Shown here piece by piece: positions 14,800 through 22,089 of a stretch of 22,089 nt of DNA (within the stretch, counting starts at the first letter, position 1; every line of letters starts with the position of its first letter). The stretch is from an uncultured Anaerotruncus sp. (GTDB taxonomy: Bacteria > Bacillota > Clostridia > Oscillospirales > Ruminococcaceae). The notes under the pieces are model-generated. The model saw only the letters and a list, made by a program, of their open reading frames with translations, had not been told where the DNA came from and did no database searches. Location: the NCBI GenBank assembly GCA_910586875.1, contig CAJUJI010000031.1:1-22089 (forward strand). The letters are read 5' to 3'. The position numbers and the translations under genes were made by a program.

Positions 14800-14833
14800 T
14801 TTTTACTCTCCTCCAGCAAAATAGATTACCGAA

Positions 14834-14862
14834 AGTATAGCATATTTTGGAAGCTCATTCAA
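14834..14862 (-). promoter_or_regulatory. Internal promoter for gntR (and possibly dctQM-M20)
   Basis: On the minus strand TTGAAT (14862-14857) and TATACT (14839-14834) are 17 bases apart, with the same spacer and -10 box as the operon promoter. The -35 overlaps the creatininase stop codon. No copy of the large palindrome follows, so basal expression of the regulator and the downstream genes may be independent of that operator. Confidence 0.6.
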
Positions 14863-15661
14863 TTTTTGTGGATGGCTCTATTTTGCCATTCCACCCCTCA
14901 AGCTCATGGATAAACCTTACAATATTTTCGGCAGCCGCACAAAGCATCCGCTCCCCCTTTTCCGGCGTTGCCGCTAAGGGATCTCCGATATACCCGTCCG
15001 GCGCCACCGATCGCCAATCCTCCTTGCTCATCCGGTAAAGAAGCTTTGCACTACAGGGCCTGTAGTTCACCGATAAAAATGCCGAGCGTGGCTGCTGGTT
15101 GTTCGGCTCTACCCCCTCAAGATGCACCAACTCCGGCCGCAGTGCCATCATTTTTGAGGTTTCAATTTCGTCTGCATGTCCCAAAACGGGAGAATCACAA
15201 AGCGCAAGAATTTCATCGTTGGCAACTTCTACGACACTTGCAATCCAAAAGCGTGCCTCGGTTTTTTCAAGCACCTGGTCGGCGGCAACCACCAGTGTGG
15301 AGTCGCAGCCTCCGGTATGTCCGTTGATTCCAATGACATGCTTCACCCCGTATTTGCTCAGACTATCACAGATCTCGACGATCTGAGCAATCACCGTCTG
15401 CGCCGAAACGTGAATGGCGCCGGGAAAGCTTTGATGCCATGCGCAGGGCACATACCAAATCGGCGGAAGGATGGGCACACCGGTCTGTGCCGAAACCCGC
15501 TGTGCAATCCCCATCGGAATAAACACATCAACCCCCAACGGCAGATGACGGCCATGCTGCTCGGTGCTGCCAATCGGCAGCAGCACCGTGTCGGTCTTTT
15601 CCATGAGCTGCGCAACCTCCGGCCAGGATAACTCCTGCCACCAAATAGGTTTCTTCTCCAT
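14855..15661 (-). CDS. Creatininase-family amidohydrolase
   Basis: A 268-residue cytoplasmic metalloenzyme of the creatininase family, whose members hydrolyse cyclic or linear amides (creatinine amidohydrolase, FAPy deformylase ArfB, mycofactocin MftE). The start at 15661 has GGAGGG six bases upstream. The first metal triad PIGSTEQHG...GVDV gives E34, H36 and D45, the same numbers I recall for Pseudomonas creatininase. The second site is INGHTGG (H115), where true creatininase has NGHYEN, so its Glu ligand is Gly here as in many family members. The third block GHADEIETSKM is present. The gene lies between RidA and gntR. An amide-opening step on the imported substrate is likely; creatinine itself is not supported. 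Confidence 0.88.
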   Translation of the reverse strand: MEKKPIWWQELSWPEVAQLMEKTDTVLLPIGSTEQHGRHLPLGVDVFIPMGIAQRVSAQTGVPILPPIWYVPCAWHQSFPGAIHVSAQTVIAQIVEICDSLSKYGVKHVIGINGHTGGCDSTLVVAADQVLEKTEARFWIASVVEVANDEILALCDSPVLGHADEIETSKMMALRPELVHLEGVEPNNQQPRSAFLSVNYRPCSAKLLYRMSKEDWRSVAPDGYIGDPLAATPEKGERMLCAAAENIVRFIHELEGWNGKIEPSTKIE

Positions 15662-15678
15662 TTTTCTCCCTCCCACTT

Positions 15679-16071
15679 TTAAACAAAAGCTGTTACCTCA
15701 ATCTCTATCTGAAATGCGCCAACCAGCTTTGCCTGCACGGTCGAACGGGCTGCCAAGGCGGTTTGTGTCGGGAAATACCGCTTATAAACCTGGTTCATCC
15801 TCTCAAAGTCCCCGATATCCGCGAGGAACACCGTCGCTCTTAAAATTTTATCCATTGAGCTGCCTGCACCTTCCAATAGTACCTTGATGTTCTCAAGCAC
15901 CTGCGCAGTTTCCTCCTCAATCGTTCCGCCGATATACCGTCCTGTTTTTAGATCTTTGGATACCATTCCCGATAGAAAAATGAGGCGATCCAATTGCGTT
16001 CCCAACGCAAAGGGAAGCATGTTTTCGGCAGACGCTTGGTTTAAACTGCCGCCAATCGTTGTTTTCTCCAT
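15679..16071 (-). CDS. RidA/YjgF/YER057c/UK114-family protein
   Basis: A 130-residue protein of the RidA superfamily, trimeric enzymes that hydrolyse reactive enamines/imines or related small adducts. The start at 16071 is preferred (AAAGGA and CAGG upstream); an ATG at 16095 would add eight residues. It has FLSGMVSKD, the ENIKVLLEGAGSSMDKILRATVFLADIGDFERMNQVY core, R109 in AARSTVQ and the QIEIEVTAF end (E123), the Arg and Glu associated with true deaminase activity. Many catabolic operons carry such a paralogue for a pathway intermediate. It lies just after the solute-binding protein and 17 bases before creatininase, suggesting the substrate contains or yields an amine. Confidence 0.9.
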   Translation of the reverse strand: MEKTTIGGSLNQASAENMLPFALGTQLDRLIFLSGMVSKDLKTGRYIGGTIEEETAQVLENIKVLLEGAGSSMDKILRATVFLADIGDFERMNQVYKRYFPTQTALAARSTVQAKLVGAFQIEIEVTAFV

Positions 16072-16104
16072 CCTGTACCATTCCTTTCTGCACATGTTTT
16101 TGAT

Positions 16105-17172
16105 TTAGCGGACGGTTTCTAGCACTCGGTTTACAATATCCTCACCAACGTCCGCGGCAAACTGTGGATAAAGGTCCTGGGCCGCCTGGATGATACGCTC
16201 CATTTCTGCTGGCGCAATTTCATTGACACTCATTTTCTCCTTCAGCTTTTCCAGATATTGCGCATTCTCCTCGGTCGTCGCCTTGCGGTTCTGCGCCACG
16301 CCGTCATCAATCGCTTTTTGAAGAATCTCCTGTAAATCCTCTGGCAGCTGCGCAAAATAGTCCTTGTTTATGGTAATCGACCACGACTCGTAAAAGGTAT
16401 TGGTCACCGACAGATATGTCTGTACCTCAAAGAAATTGTTAAAATAAATATTCGTCGCAGAGTTTTCCTGTCCATCCACTACCTTTTGGTCAAGTGCTGC
16501 ATACAGCTCGGAAAAGCTGATTGACACCGGATTCGCTCCAAACGCCTGAAAGGTCGCCAAATGCGCTGGTACGCCGCGGGTCCGCAGTTTTATCCCGCTA
16601 AAATCCTCCAGGCAGGTGATCGGACGCAGTGAATTGGTGATATGCCGAAAGCCAATGTCTGGATAACCCAGTACCTTGAACCCTACCTTTTCCGCATAAC
16701 CGCTTAACTCCTGCCCAATTTCGCCGTCCAGGACCTTATAGGCGGTCTCGGAATCCTTGAATAGATAGGGAAAGGTAAGTACCCCCATCTCCGGCACAAA
16801 GCTTGTCAGATCGGTTGGCGTGCAGACGGTCATCTCCAAATTTCCCAATCCAACCGCTTCCAGCATTTCACGCGGTCCGCCGAGCTGGTTGCTGGGGTAA
16901 AGCTCCAGCTTGAGGCGTCCTGCACTGTCCGCTTCCACCTGCTCCTTAATTTGGAGTGACATGACACCAATCGGATTTTCCAACGCTTCGGGCAACCCCA
17001 CGCGAATTACAAAGGTTTCTTTCGACGCCGGTTCCTCCGCGCTGCTGGACGACGGCTGAGAAACAGGCGGTGGACCGCTGCTAGTTTGGGAACCTGGCGT
17101 TTTTGAGGTACAACCTGCCAGGGTACCTAGAACAACCAAACCTATTAAGGTAATACAGAGCGCCTTTTTCAT
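16105..17172 (-). CDS. dctP: TRAP transporter solute-binding lipoprotein (DctP family)
   Basis: A 355-residue extracytoplasmic binding protein, first gene of the operon. A signal sequence with lipobox LAGC (Cys21) and a Ser/Pro-rich tether (22-50) anchor it outside the membrane, as expected without an outer membrane. DctP features include LGGPREMLEAVGLGNLEM, the conserved Arg that grips a carboxylate (KLRTRG, R197) and FGANPVSISFSELYAALDQKVVDGQENSATNIY. The Arg points to an organic-acid-type ligand. AAAGGAGG precedes the ATG. The partner permease genes dctQM lie four genes downstream, an unusual separation. The promoter and palindrome lie just upstream. Confidence 0.93.
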   Translation of the reverse strand: MKKALCITLIGLVVLGTLAGCTSKTPGSQTSSGPPPVSQPSSSSAEEPASKETFVIRVGLPEALENPIGVMSLQIKEQVEADSAGRLKLELYPSNQLGGPREMLEAVGLGNLEMTVCTPTDLTSFVPEMGVLTFPYLFKDSETAYKVLDGEIGQELSGYAEKVGFKVLGYPDIGFRHITNSLRPITCLEDFSGIKLRTRGVPAHLATFQAFGANPVSISFSELYAALDQKVVDGQENSATNIYFNNFFEVQTYLSVTNTFYESWSITINKDYFAQLPEDLQEILQKAIDDGVAQNRKATTEENAQYLEKLKEKMSVNEIAPAEMERIIQAAQDLYPQFAADVGEDIVNRVLETVR

Positions 17173-17199
17173 AATAATCCTCCTTTGTCACACGCTTTT

Positions 17200-17233
17200 G
17201 CAAATAAACGATTATCGATAATCGTTTATTTGC
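17200..17233. promoter_or_regulatory. 34-bp perfect palindrome: candidate operator of the TRAP/amidohydrolase operon
   Basis: GCAAATAAACGATTATC is followed directly by its exact reverse complement, centred on ATCGAT at 17216/17217. It starts four bases after the -10 box of the dctP promoter, so it covers the expected transcription start. There is no T-run, and it sits ahead of a gene, which argues against a terminator. The GntR/FCD protein encoded in the same operon is the obvious candidate binder; bound there it would block initiation. That assignment is inference. Confidence 0.75.
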
Positions 17234-17237
17234 ATTT

Positions 17238-17266
17238 AGTATAGCACACAAATTTCCAAGATACAA
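17238..17266 (-). promoter_or_regulatory. Promoter of the dctP-ridA-creatininase operon
   Basis: On the minus strand TTGTAT (17266-17261) and TATACT (17243-17238) are 17 bases apart. Transcription should start inside the palindrome, giving a leader of about 60 bases with an AAAGGAGG site. Confidence 0.75.
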
Positions 17267-17267
17267 G

Positions 17268-17296
17268 TTGATTTTCTCTGTCAATTTGTCTAAAAT
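17268..17296 (+). promoter_or_regulatory. Candidate distal promoter for the HEAT-LRR gene
   Basis: TTGATT (17268-17273) and TAAAAT (17291-17296) are 17 bases apart. It is back to back with the dctP promoter (-35 boxes two bases apart), so the two could compete for polymerase. A second candidate lies closer to the gene. Confidence 0.45.
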
Positions 17297-17332
17297 TTCC
17301 GCCTCAAAAATGGGACTTTCACTAGGAGCTGC

Positions 17333-17361
17333 TTGTTTACCTGGTTCATTTGTGCTAAGAT
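17333..17361 (+). promoter_or_regulatory. Candidate proximal promoter for the HEAT-LRR gene
   Basis: TTGTTT (17333-17338) and TAAGAT (17356-17361) are 17 bases apart, with the GTG start about 47 bases downstream. It matches consensus moderately. Confidence 0.45.
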
Positions 17362-17407
17362 ATTCACAAAGCAAACGATCTTTAAGGAATGATAGAGGTG
17401 ATTTTTT

Positions 17408-20400
17408 GTGCTGCAAAAGCAATCAAACGCTTCGCCCAACGCCTGGATTTGGGAGGAGCTCAAGCGGTTCTCCCAGCCTGAAACGAAGCCGGCTCATTTG
17501 ATCCCTGGGATATATTCGGCCTTTTGCACCGGTGACAGCAAGCTGATTTTAGCGGCTGCGGCGGCGCTTGTACAGCCGCTCGCTCATCTGGAACAGCAAC
17601 CCGCCCGTTGGATGAATCTGGCCCGCCAGCTGCACCAGGGGGGCGCCTATTATCTGTCCTATGAAGCCTGGCGCAACCTATGTCCGGAGGAGCTTTGCGA
17701 GGGCATCTCGGTGGAGGATTGGCTGCGGATTGTACGGCTGGGTACCGCGCATCGCAACGGCTACTTTCGTATGTCCTGCCTGGAATCGCTCGCGCCGTAC
17801 GGCGCACAGGGGCTGAACGTCTACCTGCTGGCGATGAACGACCACATCAAAGGGATTCGTCTGCTGGCAAAGCAGCTGGCATTTGACGCGCTCAAAACAT
17901 GCAGCACTACCGAGCTGGTGTTGGCGCTGCCATATGCAAACCGGCTGTTGCATGGTGCAAGGCGTGAGCAGCAGGATGCTGAAGCTGTCATCTCGTATAT
18001 ACAGAATCGATTGTTTCAGGAGGTGGAGCACCTCAGTGCAAACGAACTGCGCAAGCTAAACCTCGACGCCCGCAAATGTTGCTATCGTCTGCTCGCACAG
18101 ACCTGCTCATCGCTGCCGGATGAGCAGCTTGCACAGCTTTTGCATGGGGAGCGCGACCCCTTTTGCCGCCTATTGCTGGTTTCAGGCAATCTGGCGCACT
18201 TTTGGGAGCATCCGCCGCTGTTCGGGCTGCTGTTGCATGATCGCAGCTACGAAATCCGGCGCACCGCGCTGCGCTATCAATATGAAACCCGCGGCTGCCC
18301 GCTGGATGGCAGTGAACAGGAATTCCTGCTGGACCGCAGCGCCGCAATACGCTCCTACATTCAGTTTCTCTACCGTTACCGGCAGATGGAGGTGGACACC
18401 CGCGACTTCTATCGCTCGCAGCTGCATGGACCAAACCGCACCGCAGCTCTGGTGGGCTTCTGCGACGTCGCACAAAAGGAGGATTGTACCTGGCTCAAGG
18501 GGTTGCTGGGGGAGTCGCCGCAGGTGACACGGGCGGTTTTGGGCGCGCTTGCACGGGTGATCGGTCCGCGGCAGCGTCAGCTTTACCTGCGTTATCTGCA
18601 ATCTCCGGACGACAGCGTCTCCAAGGCGGCCTTGCTCGCTATCCAGCACTCCTGTTCGCTGTATTCCTGCAATGAAATTTTCCTCAAGCTTTCCACTGCC
18701 ACCATCCCACATGTGCAAAACCGGCTGCTGGAATTGCTGATCCGCGCTGACTGCTGGGAAAATCTTCCCTATCTGTTCGCCGTTTCCCGTTGGCCGGACC
18801 CAAATTTGCAGCAGAAAGCGCAGTACGCACTCAGCCGGTGGCACAGCAATTTTATGCACCCCTCCCACCAGCAGGCGGAGGCTATTTTGCACGCGTTGGA
18901 CAAAAACTCCGACACCTATCCGGGCATCCTGGCGCTGCGGCCGATGCTCGAGCGCATTTGCAAGGAGCAGACTAAGCGAAATGCGCTTGTCTGGTCGGAC
19001 GGCTACCAGCCTTCTCCTGAGCTGGACGCATTTTTCTATCACTCGTTCACCGACTTTGATGGGATAGAGTATTCGCCGGAGTCCAAACGTCTTTACGCCA
19101 GCGAGCTTTGTAACCTGCTCTATTATGCGGTGCGGCGGGAGAGCTACTGGCAGGAGCTCTGGCGGGAGTCCGGCACCGTTTACAAAATCACCATGATAGA
19201 CGGGCACCGCACCCGCATTGAAATTCCAAAAAGCCAGCGAAAAATCGGCTTTTTAGAAAAGGAGGTGCGCCTGTACGAAACGCCCTCTCAATTTTTCACC
19301 ATGCCCTACCCCGAATTTTACCGGGCGCTCTGCCATTATGTCGGACTCGCCCAGGCAAAAGGGCTGTTGTATAAGGAGCGGTACGACACCCTTAGCCAGC
19401 AGCTGGAGCAATTCCGCGAGATGTACCTTGCCAAACAGATGGTTGTCATCAAGCGCAAGGTTGGACGGTTCCTCAAGCAAAAGTTGCCGTCCCTGCCGCT
19501 GAAAACCTATGAAAATCAGACGCGGCTTTCGTTTTCGCCTGGGCAGCTCGCCTCGATTTCCCAGCTGATGCCCTCCGCTGATACACTCCAAACCCTGTAC
19601 ATCCTTGGCAAAAAGGTGCACGGGCTTGAGCAGCTAAAAAATTTCCACAAGCTGAAATTCCTCTCGCTGAGCAACATGGGGCTGCGCGATCTCTCCTTCC
19701 TGTCCGGACTCACCCAGCTCAGTGAACTGGTGCTGCACACCAACCAAATCACCGACATCTCGCCGTTGGAAAGTTTGCAAAATCTCAAGCACCTGCACCT
19801 TGCAAACAACCAGATAAAAGACTTTTCGGTACTTCATAGACTGCCAAAGCTCAAAAAGCTGATGATCGACCCCGGCCAGGTACCAGATGAGGCGTTTATT
19901 CTGGAGCACCTGCCTTATTTCACCCTTACTGTGTCTGTATTCGACCTGCTGCCGACCGAAACGCCCGACCAGTTTCAGTCCTTCAGCCACTTTGAATACA
20001 AACCGTCCCGCAACAAGAAAAAATCCAAAAGCGGAACCTCCCAGCAACAGCTCAATATCCGCGACCGCTGGCTTTTCAGCGGCATCGCCAACGCGCTCGG
20101 CCATTTTCCCAGCGTGCGCTATGATATGCAAAAGCTGTGCCAGCTCGACTGCTCCAACCAGTGCCGTTTGGTGGAGGACTTTTCCTTTTTGAGCGGCGAG
20201 GGGGATTTCTCTGCCTTACAGTGGGCGGTCAACCTAAAAAAGCTCAACCTTTCCAACCGAATTCTCAATGATTTCTCTATACTGAAAAACTGCACAAAAT
20301 TAACCCATCTGGACCTAAGCTACACCAACTTTGAAGATTTGCAGCTGTTGGAAAACTTTCCCGAGCTGACCCAGCTAAATTTGGCGGACAACCCGAACCT

Positions 20401-20599
20401 GCTGCATTTGGAGGCGCTTGCCTCACTGGAAAAATTGCAGCAGCTTACCATCAGCGAGGACGCTATCACTCCGAAACAGATTCTGGAGTTATTGCCGCAG
20501 ATGGTCCTTACCACCCTTTGGAATCACAATTATACCTTTTTGCGAAAATCGAAAGACTCTTATAAAGAGGAGGAGGACTCATGCGAGCATTACGATTGA
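17408..20599 (+). CDS. Giant cytoplasmic HEAT-like repeat / leucine-rich repeat protein
   Basis: A 1063-residue protein starting at GTG (AGAGGTGAT upstream). It has no signal peptide and no long hydrophobic helix, so it is probably cytoplasmic. Residues ~40-500 are repeated helix pairs resembling HEAT/Armadillo repeats (for example LGALARVIGPRQRQLYLRYLQSPDDSVSKAALLAI). Residues ~510-715 form a separate aromatic/charged region with no family I recognise. Two blocks of leucine-rich repeats follow: ~725-815 (LKFLSLSNMGL, LSELVLHTNQITDISPL, LKHLHLANNQIKDFSVL) and ~939-1025 (LKKLNLSNRIL, LTHLDLSYTNFEDLQLL, LTQLNLADNPNL). A basic linker KPSRNKKKSKSG lies at ~864-875. Both repeat types are protein-binding scaffolds; no catalytic motif is visible. 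It overlaps the next lipoprotein gene by 19 bp. Function unknown. Confidence 0.82.
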   Translation: MLQKQSNASPNAWIWEELKRFSQPETKPAHLIPGIYSAFCTGDSKLILAAAAALVQPLAHLEQQPARWMNLARQLHQGGAYYLSYEAWRNLCPEELCEGISVEDWLRIVRLGTAHRNGYFRMSCLESLAPYGAQGLNVYLLAMNDHIKGIRLLAKQLAFDALKTCSTTELVLALPYANRLLHGARREQQDAEAVISYIQNRLFQEVEHLSANELRKLNLDARKCCYRLLAQTCSSLPDEQLAQLLHGERDPFCRLLLVSGNLAHFWEHPPLFGLLLHDRSYEIRRTALRYQYETRGCPLDGSEQEFLLDRSAAIRSYIQFLYRYRQMEVDTRDFYRSQLHGPNRTAALVGFCDVAQKEDCTWLKGLLGESPQVTRAVLGALARVIGPRQRQLYLRYLQSPDDSVSKAALLAIQHSCSLYSCNEIFLKLSTATIPHVQNRLLELLIRADCWENLPYLFAVSRWPDPNLQQKAQYALSRWHSNFMHPSHQQAEAILHALDKNSDTYPGILALRPMLERICKEQTKRNALVWSDGYQPSPELDAFFYHSFTDFDGIEYSPESKRLYASELCNLLYYAVRRESYWQELWRESGTVYKITMIDGHRTRIEIPKSQRKIGFLEKEVRLYETPSQFFTMPYPEFYRALCHYVGLAQAKGLLYKERYDTLSQQLEQFREMYLAKQMVVIKRKVGRFLKQKLPSLPLKTYENQTRLSFSPGQLASISQLMPSADTLQTLYILGKKVHGLEQLKNFHKLKFLSLSNMGLRDLSFLSGLTQLSELVLHTNQITDISPLESLQNLKHLHLANNQIKDFSVLHRLPKLKKLMIDPGQVPDEAFILEHLPYFTLTVSVFDLLPTETPDQFQSFSHFEYKPSRNKKKSKSGTSQQQLNIRDRWLFSGIANALGHFPSVRYDMQKLCQLDCSNQCRLVEDFSFLSGEGDFSALQWAVNLKKLNLSNRILNDFSILKNCTKLTHLDLSYTNFEDLQLLENFPELTQLNLADNPNLLHLEALASLEKLQQLTISEDAITPKQILELLPQMVLTTLWNHNYTFLRKSKDSYKEEEDSCEHYD

Positions 20600-21993
20600 A
20601 GCGGTTTGTAGCATTGCTGGTTGTGCTGCTTCTGCTTTCCGGCTGTCAGGCGCGCAGCACAAACAGTTCTGCAACAACGTCCAGCAGTGCTTCTCAAGAC
20701 GAAAATCCAGCCTCCTCTGGCAGCACTTTCACCCCGCTAAAACAGCCGGACGAACCTGATTCTGAGGCAATCGGGCTACTGGAGGAGATCGATGTAACCC
20801 AGAGCGAAAGCTTTTCCTATGCGCTGCCGCTGGATGGGGATAACTCCCCTGTGGTAGACTGGAATGGGCAGAAAACCAGTACTGTCCGGATTTACAAATA
20901 CGATTACGACGCGGCACAGTATTCCGCCTACCTGCTGCCCGCACCAGAACAGGAAATTACCCTGCGGCAGCTTGCACAGACCGCGCTCGACCCGTTTGGT
21001 TATTACGCCTCGATCATGCAGATTGACGCAGTACGGCAGGAAAAAGACATGGCAATTGTCAACCTCCAAATCGACCCGGAACGCATTGAACCCTATTTCA
21101 GCGGCCTTTCCGAGACGCGCTCCTATTTGGATTCGGTCGCTCGTTCGCTAATAGAGGCGCATAGCAGCATTACACATGTGGGCTTCACCATGAACGGCGG
21201 CCAGTTCAAAACGCCCGCGCTTACCTTGGAGGCTGATGGCTATGGCAGCTTTGAAGCCGCACCGCTTTATTCCAATGTCACTGACGAGCAGTACCGCAGT
21301 CTGCGTGAGCAGATGACCTATCCGCCGCTTAAAGAGCCGATGCGCTGGGGCGACCTGCCCTGTTATGACAGCAGCGTGCCGCAGGAAATGCAGCTGGCAG
21401 AGCTGGCAAAGCTGCTTACACTTGCGGGTGTGCCAGAGGATGGCGCATTTAGCAACCTCTTTTTCCTCCAGCAAGCGCTGTCGGCATTGCCGCTTGCTAC
21501 TGCGCAATCCTCCGCTGCCGCCTATTCTAATGAATTTTCCTTCCCACAGGCCGCGCCGATTGCACAGGCTGTTTCGGATACAGAATTTGTCCCGCGCGAA
21601 TGGGTGGAACAAGCGGTCCAGGAGCTTTATGGGCCGGACACTTCTGTGCAGCATCAGCATGTTTGGAAATGGAGATGGCACGCCCGCGAAGGGGTGTATA
21701 CTCCGCCGCATATAGGTGGCGTAATGGTGGTGCAGCCGTATCTTTTCTCGGTGCAGGAGCAGCCAGAGGGCTATCTGGTTGAGCTGGTCTATCTGCGTCT
21801 GGGCATGGGCAATTATCAGGATGAGAACGGCGATTGGCTTGATTATGCACAGTATACCGAAATGGGAGAGCCTCTGCTCAAGGATGACCCGCAGGTGCAG
21901 GATTTGCTGAAAAACCGCCTGCCGCACTACCTGGCCCAGGTCTGTAAAACCGCAGATGGCAAGCTCTATCTGAAATCACTCAAACTTAAATAA
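20581..21993 (+). CDS. Lipoprotein with GerMN-like region, coupled to the HEAT-LRR gene
   Basis: A 470-residue predicted lipoprotein with a basic N-terminus, a Val/Leu-rich core and lipobox LSGC (Cys22), then a Ser/Thr-rich tether to about residue 50. Residues ~105-210 follow a pattern like the GerMN domain of spore germination and sporulation lipoproteins: VRIYKYDYD, LAQTALDPFGYY, MAIVNLQIDPE, LDSVARSLIEAHSSITHVGFTMNGGQF. The C-terminal ~240 residues (WVEQAVQELYGPDTSVQHQHVWKWRW and beyond) I do not recognise. The start has a very strong GAGGAGGAGG and lies inside the end of the HEAT-LRR gene, so the two are translated from one message: one partner inside the cell, the other anchored outside. 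A germination role is only suggested by the fold guess. Confidence 0.75.
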   Translation: MRALRLKRFVALLVVLLLLSGCQARSTNSSATTSSSASQDENPASSGSTFTPLKQPDEPDSEAIGLLEEIDVTQSESFSYALPLDGDNSPVVDWNGQKTSTVRIYKYDYDAAQYSAYLLPAPEQEITLRQLAQTALDPFGYYASIMQIDAVRQEKDMAIVNLQIDPERIEPYFSGLSETRSYLDSVARSLIEAHSSITHVGFTMNGGQFKTPALTLEADGYGSFEAAPLYSNVTDEQYRSLREQMTYPPLKEPMRWGDLPCYDSSVPQEMQLAELAKLLTLAGVPEDGAFSNLFFLQQALSALPLATAQSSAAAYSNEFSFPQAAPIAQAVSDTEFVPREWVEQAVQELYGPDTSVQHQHVWKWRWHAREGVYTPPHIGGVMVVQPYLFSVQEQPEGYLVELVYLRLGMGNYQDENGDWLDYAQYTEMGEPLLKDDPQVQDLLKNRLPHYLAQVCKTADGKLYLKSLKLK

Positions 21994-22032
21994 TTTTCTG
22001 TGGCAACCCGCAACAAAGCTTTACACAAAAAT

Positions 22033-22077
22033 GTGCAGCGTCAATGCGAACGATTGGCGCTGCACCTATTATTTTTT
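22033..22077 (+). terminator. Rho-independent terminator after the HEAT-LRR/lipoprotein pair
   Basis: GTGCAGCGTCAAT (22033-22045) pairs with 22053-22065 with one G-T wobble around a 7-base loop, followed by CTATTATTTTTT. It lies 40 bases after the lipoprotein stop. Confidence 0.85.
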
Positions 22078-22089
22078 ACAGAATTTAAT

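Noticed and set aside
14855..15661. Calling the creatininase-family gene a true creatininase in a creatinine degradation pathway
   Set aside because: The metal-ligand Glu after NGH is Gly here, and no creatinase, sarcosine oxidase/reductase, cytosine/creatinine deaminase or similar gene is present, so only the family is supported.
18182..19207. A 341-codon open frame opposite the HEAT-LRR gene
   Set aside because: It lies antisense within a coherent repeat-protein gene and has no RBS, promoter or recognisable domain.

Overview
The window looks like chromosome from a Gram-positive Clostridia-type anaerobe (Bacillota; an Oscillospirales-like gut lineage is my inference). The reasons are strong GGAGG-type ribosome binding sites, four lipobox lipoproteins with Ser/Glu/Pro-rich tethers, a ComFB homologue, clean -35/-10 promoters with 17-18 bp spacers, and a hairpin-rich intergenic repeat of a kind I associate with such genomes. 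There are 18 convincing protein genes. I see no rRNA, tRNA, CRISPR array, transposase or phage gene.

Layout. 1-1827: a divergent IlvD/Edd-family dehydratase behind a 15-bp inverted repeat that also carries a consensus promoter firing left, out of the window. 1828-2339: no gene, but a ~470-bp block of nested hairpins, best read as two inverted copies of one composite repeat around a hairpin-rich core. 2340-3347 (-): an orphan ATP-grasp enzyme of the sugar-transfer-associated type. 3506-5685 (+): two lipoproteins, the second with FMN-binding-like repeats, ending at a 34-bp palindromic terminator. 5818-7650 (-): a ComFB-like protein and a two-domain polyphosphate:AMP phosphotransferase. 7750-9522 (-): an operon-like run of a small PH-fold-like protein, an unknown protein and an Sfp-type phosphopantetheinyl transferase. 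9674-10896 (+): a small DUF5713-like protein and a HAD/Cof phosphatase, ending at a bidirectional terminator.

10964-17172 (-) is the most coherent functional unit. It runs in transcription order: TRAP solute-binding lipoprotein, RidA-family protein, creatininase-family amidohydrolase, GntR/FCD regulator, TRAP small permease, TRAP large permease, M20 metallohydrolase. Its promoter (TTGTAT-17-TATACT) is followed at once by a perfect 34-bp palindrome, an obvious candidate operator for the cluster's GntR protein. A second promoter of the same geometry precedes gntR. I read the cluster as a regulated import-and-hydrolysis system for an unidentified small amide or N-acylated/N-carbamoylated carboxylate.

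17408-21993 (+): a 1063-residue cytoplasmic protein with HEAT-like helical repeats and two LRR blocks, overlapping by 19 bp a lipoprotein with a GerMN-like region. The pair ends at a terminator. This is the least explained gene pair and a candidate undescribed system. All domain names come from reading motifs, not from database searches.
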